From NCBI GenBank assembly GCA_903845315.1, contig CAIMWY010000081.1, positions 1 through 8,004 on the forward strand: a stretch of 8,004 bases of DNA. Reading direction: 5' to 3'. The stretch comes from an uncultured Burkholderiales bacterium (GTDB lineage: Bacteria; Pseudomonadota; Gammaproteobacteria; Burkholderiales; Burkholderiaceae). The notes beneath the pieces are model-generated. The model ran no database searches. It had not been told where the DNA came from and worked only from the letters and a program-made list of their open reading frames with translations. Below are positions 6,550 through 8,004 of this stretch, in pieces; position 1 is the first letter of the stretch; each line of letters begins with the position of its first letter. The position numbers and the translations under genes are program-made.

Positions 6550-7810
6550 CGAGAGACATCTCGCGCCCATCTTTGTTCATGTGAACTGTTGCATTGGCCA
6601 CAAACTGCATGGCCAAGGCTTCAGCATCCTCACGGCTCGAAGCGCAAGTCATCACGTAACCGATGCGATCCGCGTTCTCCATTGGCTCACGCACAGGCTC
6701 CCCTGTGTGTTTCAAAATTTCCACGCAGCAAATACGCGCATCGCTCAAAGCCGTCCATTCGACTCTGTCCAGAACGCCGTTTCTGTCCGCCACGATCCAA
6801 CGTGTGACCGCCACATCGTGAGTGACTGTCAAGGGGTGCAGCGGTAAGCCCAAATGGAGGTCAATCAAATCTGAATGCACCGAGCGGTGCAGGGCATAGG
6901 CCATCAAGCGCGGAATCTTTGCGCCCACCAGACGGGCATTGATTTCAACCAGATGAATGGCGTCTTGCGACACCATCAACTCGATATGCGTCGCGCCACA
7001 ATCAAAACCCACTGCGTCAAGCAGCGCAAACACATAGTCTTCAAGGATTTGAAACTGTCCTTGGTTGGGCGTGAAGCAACCACCTTGAATGGCAAATGAG
7101 GGCCGTTCAAAAAAAACTTTTTCATTGATACCCAACAGCTGGTGCACGCCGTCTTGCGTGAAGGTGTCGCAGCCCACCACGATGCCGGGCATGTAGCGCT
7201 CTACCAGCAAGCGGTCATTCGCTTTGACGCCAAGGCCATAGTCGGCACGTGAGGGCAACATGTCTTCGAGAGGCGACATGACAGGATCCAGGTCAAGTTC
7301 GGTCTGGAGCACGACCACGTTTTGCGAGCCATACCCATCTGCTGGTTTGATCAGCACAGGCAAGCCGATGTCTTGCACCGCCTGTTGGAGCGCTAGGTTG
7401 GTGGTGGCCAATGCGAAAGCTGGTTGGGTGATGCCGTGTTCTTTCAAGCGTGTGCGCACATTGAATTTGTCACGCAGCAGCTCGGCAGAGGCTGGGTTGA
7501 GAAATTTCAAATTCAGCACACGGGCAAGTTGGGCCGCTTCAATCAACCGAATGTCCAACAAGCACAACACCGCCTCGATGGGGCATTCACGATGGCAGGC
7601 CAATACCTTGTCTTGCACGGTGTTGAAATCAAAGTCTGGCACTTCGATGCATGTTCTGGCACGTTCGACCCAAGGGCGTACATCGGCCTGTTGTTCATAG
7701 AGGGCCAGATCCGCCGTTAACAACGTGACGGCGTCACCTCTCTCGTACGCGGCTTGCAAGATGTCGGTGTCATTGCCGCCGGGCAATTCGATCACGAGTA
7801 AGTGCGCCAT
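6536..7810 (-). CDS. ATP-grasp carboxylate-amine ligase, amino-acid/peptide ligase type
   Basis: This is a cytoplasmic enzyme of 424 residues expected to activate a carboxylate as an acyl phosphate with ATP and join it to an amine. The N-terminal pre-ATP-grasp domain (1-110) holds LLVIELPGGNDTDIL. Then come LRDKFNVRTRLKEHGI (112-127) and the ATP-binding GLPVLIKPADGYGSQNV (149-165), with K155 and the glycine loop. ERYMPG (204-209) is the next strand. The metal-binding HIEL (275-278) and HLVEINARLVG (286-296) follow, with E289, N291 and R293 placed as catalytic residues. The C-terminal lid has GEPVREP and DRIGYVMTCASSREDAEALA (381-400), as in L-amino-acid ligases and siderophore or peptide-forming relatives. 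The start, ATG 7810, lies 6 bases after the stop of an upstream gene with only a weak ribosome site, suggesting coupled translation. The substrates cannot be told, and a metabolite or metallophore pathway to the right of the window is possible. Confidence 0.83.
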   Translation of the reverse strand: MAHLLVIELPGGNDTDILQAAYERGDAVTLLTADLALYEQQADVRPWVERARTCIEVPDFDFNTVQDKVLACHRECPIEAVLCLLDIRLIEAAQLARVLNLKFLNPASAELLRDKFNVRTRLKEHGITQPAFALATTNLALQQAVQDIGLPVLIKPADGYGSQNVVVLQTELDLDPVMSPLEDMLPSRADYGLGVKANDRLLVERYMPGIVVGCDTFTQDGVHQLLGINEKVFFERPSFAIQGGCFTPNQGQFQILEDYVFALLDAVGFDCGATHIELMVSQDAIHLVEINARLVGAKIPRLMAYALHRSVHSDLIDLHLGLPLHPLTVTHDVAVTRWIVADRNGVLDRVEWTALSDARICCVEILKHTGEPVREPMENADRIGYVMTCASSREDAEALAMQFVANATVHMNKDGREMSLVSPV

Positions 7811-7816
7811 ATGAAC

Positions 7817-8004
7817 TCAAAGTTTTTCAAAAAAAGTCGACGACTTGGCTATTACTTGCGCCTGTGTCAAGGCAACAAAACGCTGACAGACGTTTTGCAA
7901 ACGATCTTCAAACTCGGGTTCAAAGAAGTAGCCCATATCCGTCCAAACTTGGTGGGCATAGGGCACACAAATCGACTCCCCAAAGACAACACCCCCCACA
8001 TAGC
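7817..8004 (-). CDS. C-terminal fragment of an unrecognised protein, upstream partner of the ATP-grasp gene
   Basis: The frame is open from the right window edge to TGA at 7819-7817, giving 61 visible residues. They include GGVVFGESICVPYAHQVW, then an acidic, aromatic stretch (YFFEPEFEDRL) and a hydrophilic helix-like tail ending FFEKL. No signal, membrane segment or known motif can be assigned, and I do not recognise the family. A GTG at 7999-7997 could be an internal start, but no ribosome site supports it, so the gene most likely begins outside the window. The 6-base gap to the ATP-grasp start argues for a common transcript and a shared pathway. Confidence 0.6.
   Translation of the reverse strand, partial: YVGGVVFGESICVPYAHQVWTDMGYFFEPEFEDRLQNVCQRFVALTQAQVIAKSSTFFEKL

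Noticed and set aside
6550..6563. CGAGA-GACA-TCTCG hairpin after the Bug stop as a terminator
   Set aside because: Only 5 bp and no T-run follows on either strand.
7834..7848. AAGTCG-A-CGACTT palindrome next to a run of A on the plus strand (T on the minus strand), terminator-like for the minus strand
   Set aside because: The centre is one base, so an RNA hairpin would have only about 4 bp, and it lies within the upstream gene ahead of a coupled downstream gene.

Overview
The window looks like a chromosomal segment of a betaproteobacterium of the order Burkholderiales, probably Comamonadaceae-like. The grounds are the moderately high G+C coding style, an orphan Bug-family (TctC-type) periplasmic binding protein, a characteristic expansion of that group, and the close gene packing. 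I see no rRNA, tRNA, CRISPR array, insertion sequence or phage gene.

Layout, left to right. (1) Positions 1-1352, minus strand: the N-terminal 450 residues of a SulP-family anion transporter whose C-terminus lies beyond the left edge. (2) A 153-bp divergent intergenic region. (3) Positions 1506-6549, plus strand: four genes that read as one unit. They encode a TonB-dependent outer-membrane receptor strongly resembling E. coli YncD (PqqU, the PQQ uptake receptor), an exported PQQ-dependent sugar (sorbosone-type) dehydrogenase, an exported diheme cytochrome c overlapping it by ATGA, and a Bug-type periplasmic binding protein. (4) Positions 6536-8004, minus strand: an ATP-grasp ligase of the amino-acid/peptide ligase type, preceded 6 nt upstream by the C-terminal end of an unrecognised protein that runs off the right edge. 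The two gene groups converge and overlap by 14 bp.

The main biological reading is a self-contained periplasmic oxidation module. The receptor would import the cofactor pyrroloquinoline quinone (PQQ) across the outer membrane. The dehydrogenase would use it to oxidise a sugar or alcohol in the periplasm, the diheme cytochrome would take the electrons to the respiratory chain, and the Bug protein would bind a carboxylate, either the oxidised product or possibly PQQ itself, which is a tricarboxylic acid. No PQQ biosynthesis gene is present here, which fits scavenging but does not prove it.

A strong intrinsic-terminator-like hairpin lies inside the first codons of the cytochrome gene, so the operon may be split or tuned at that point. 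There is no gene-free stretch longer than 300 bases.
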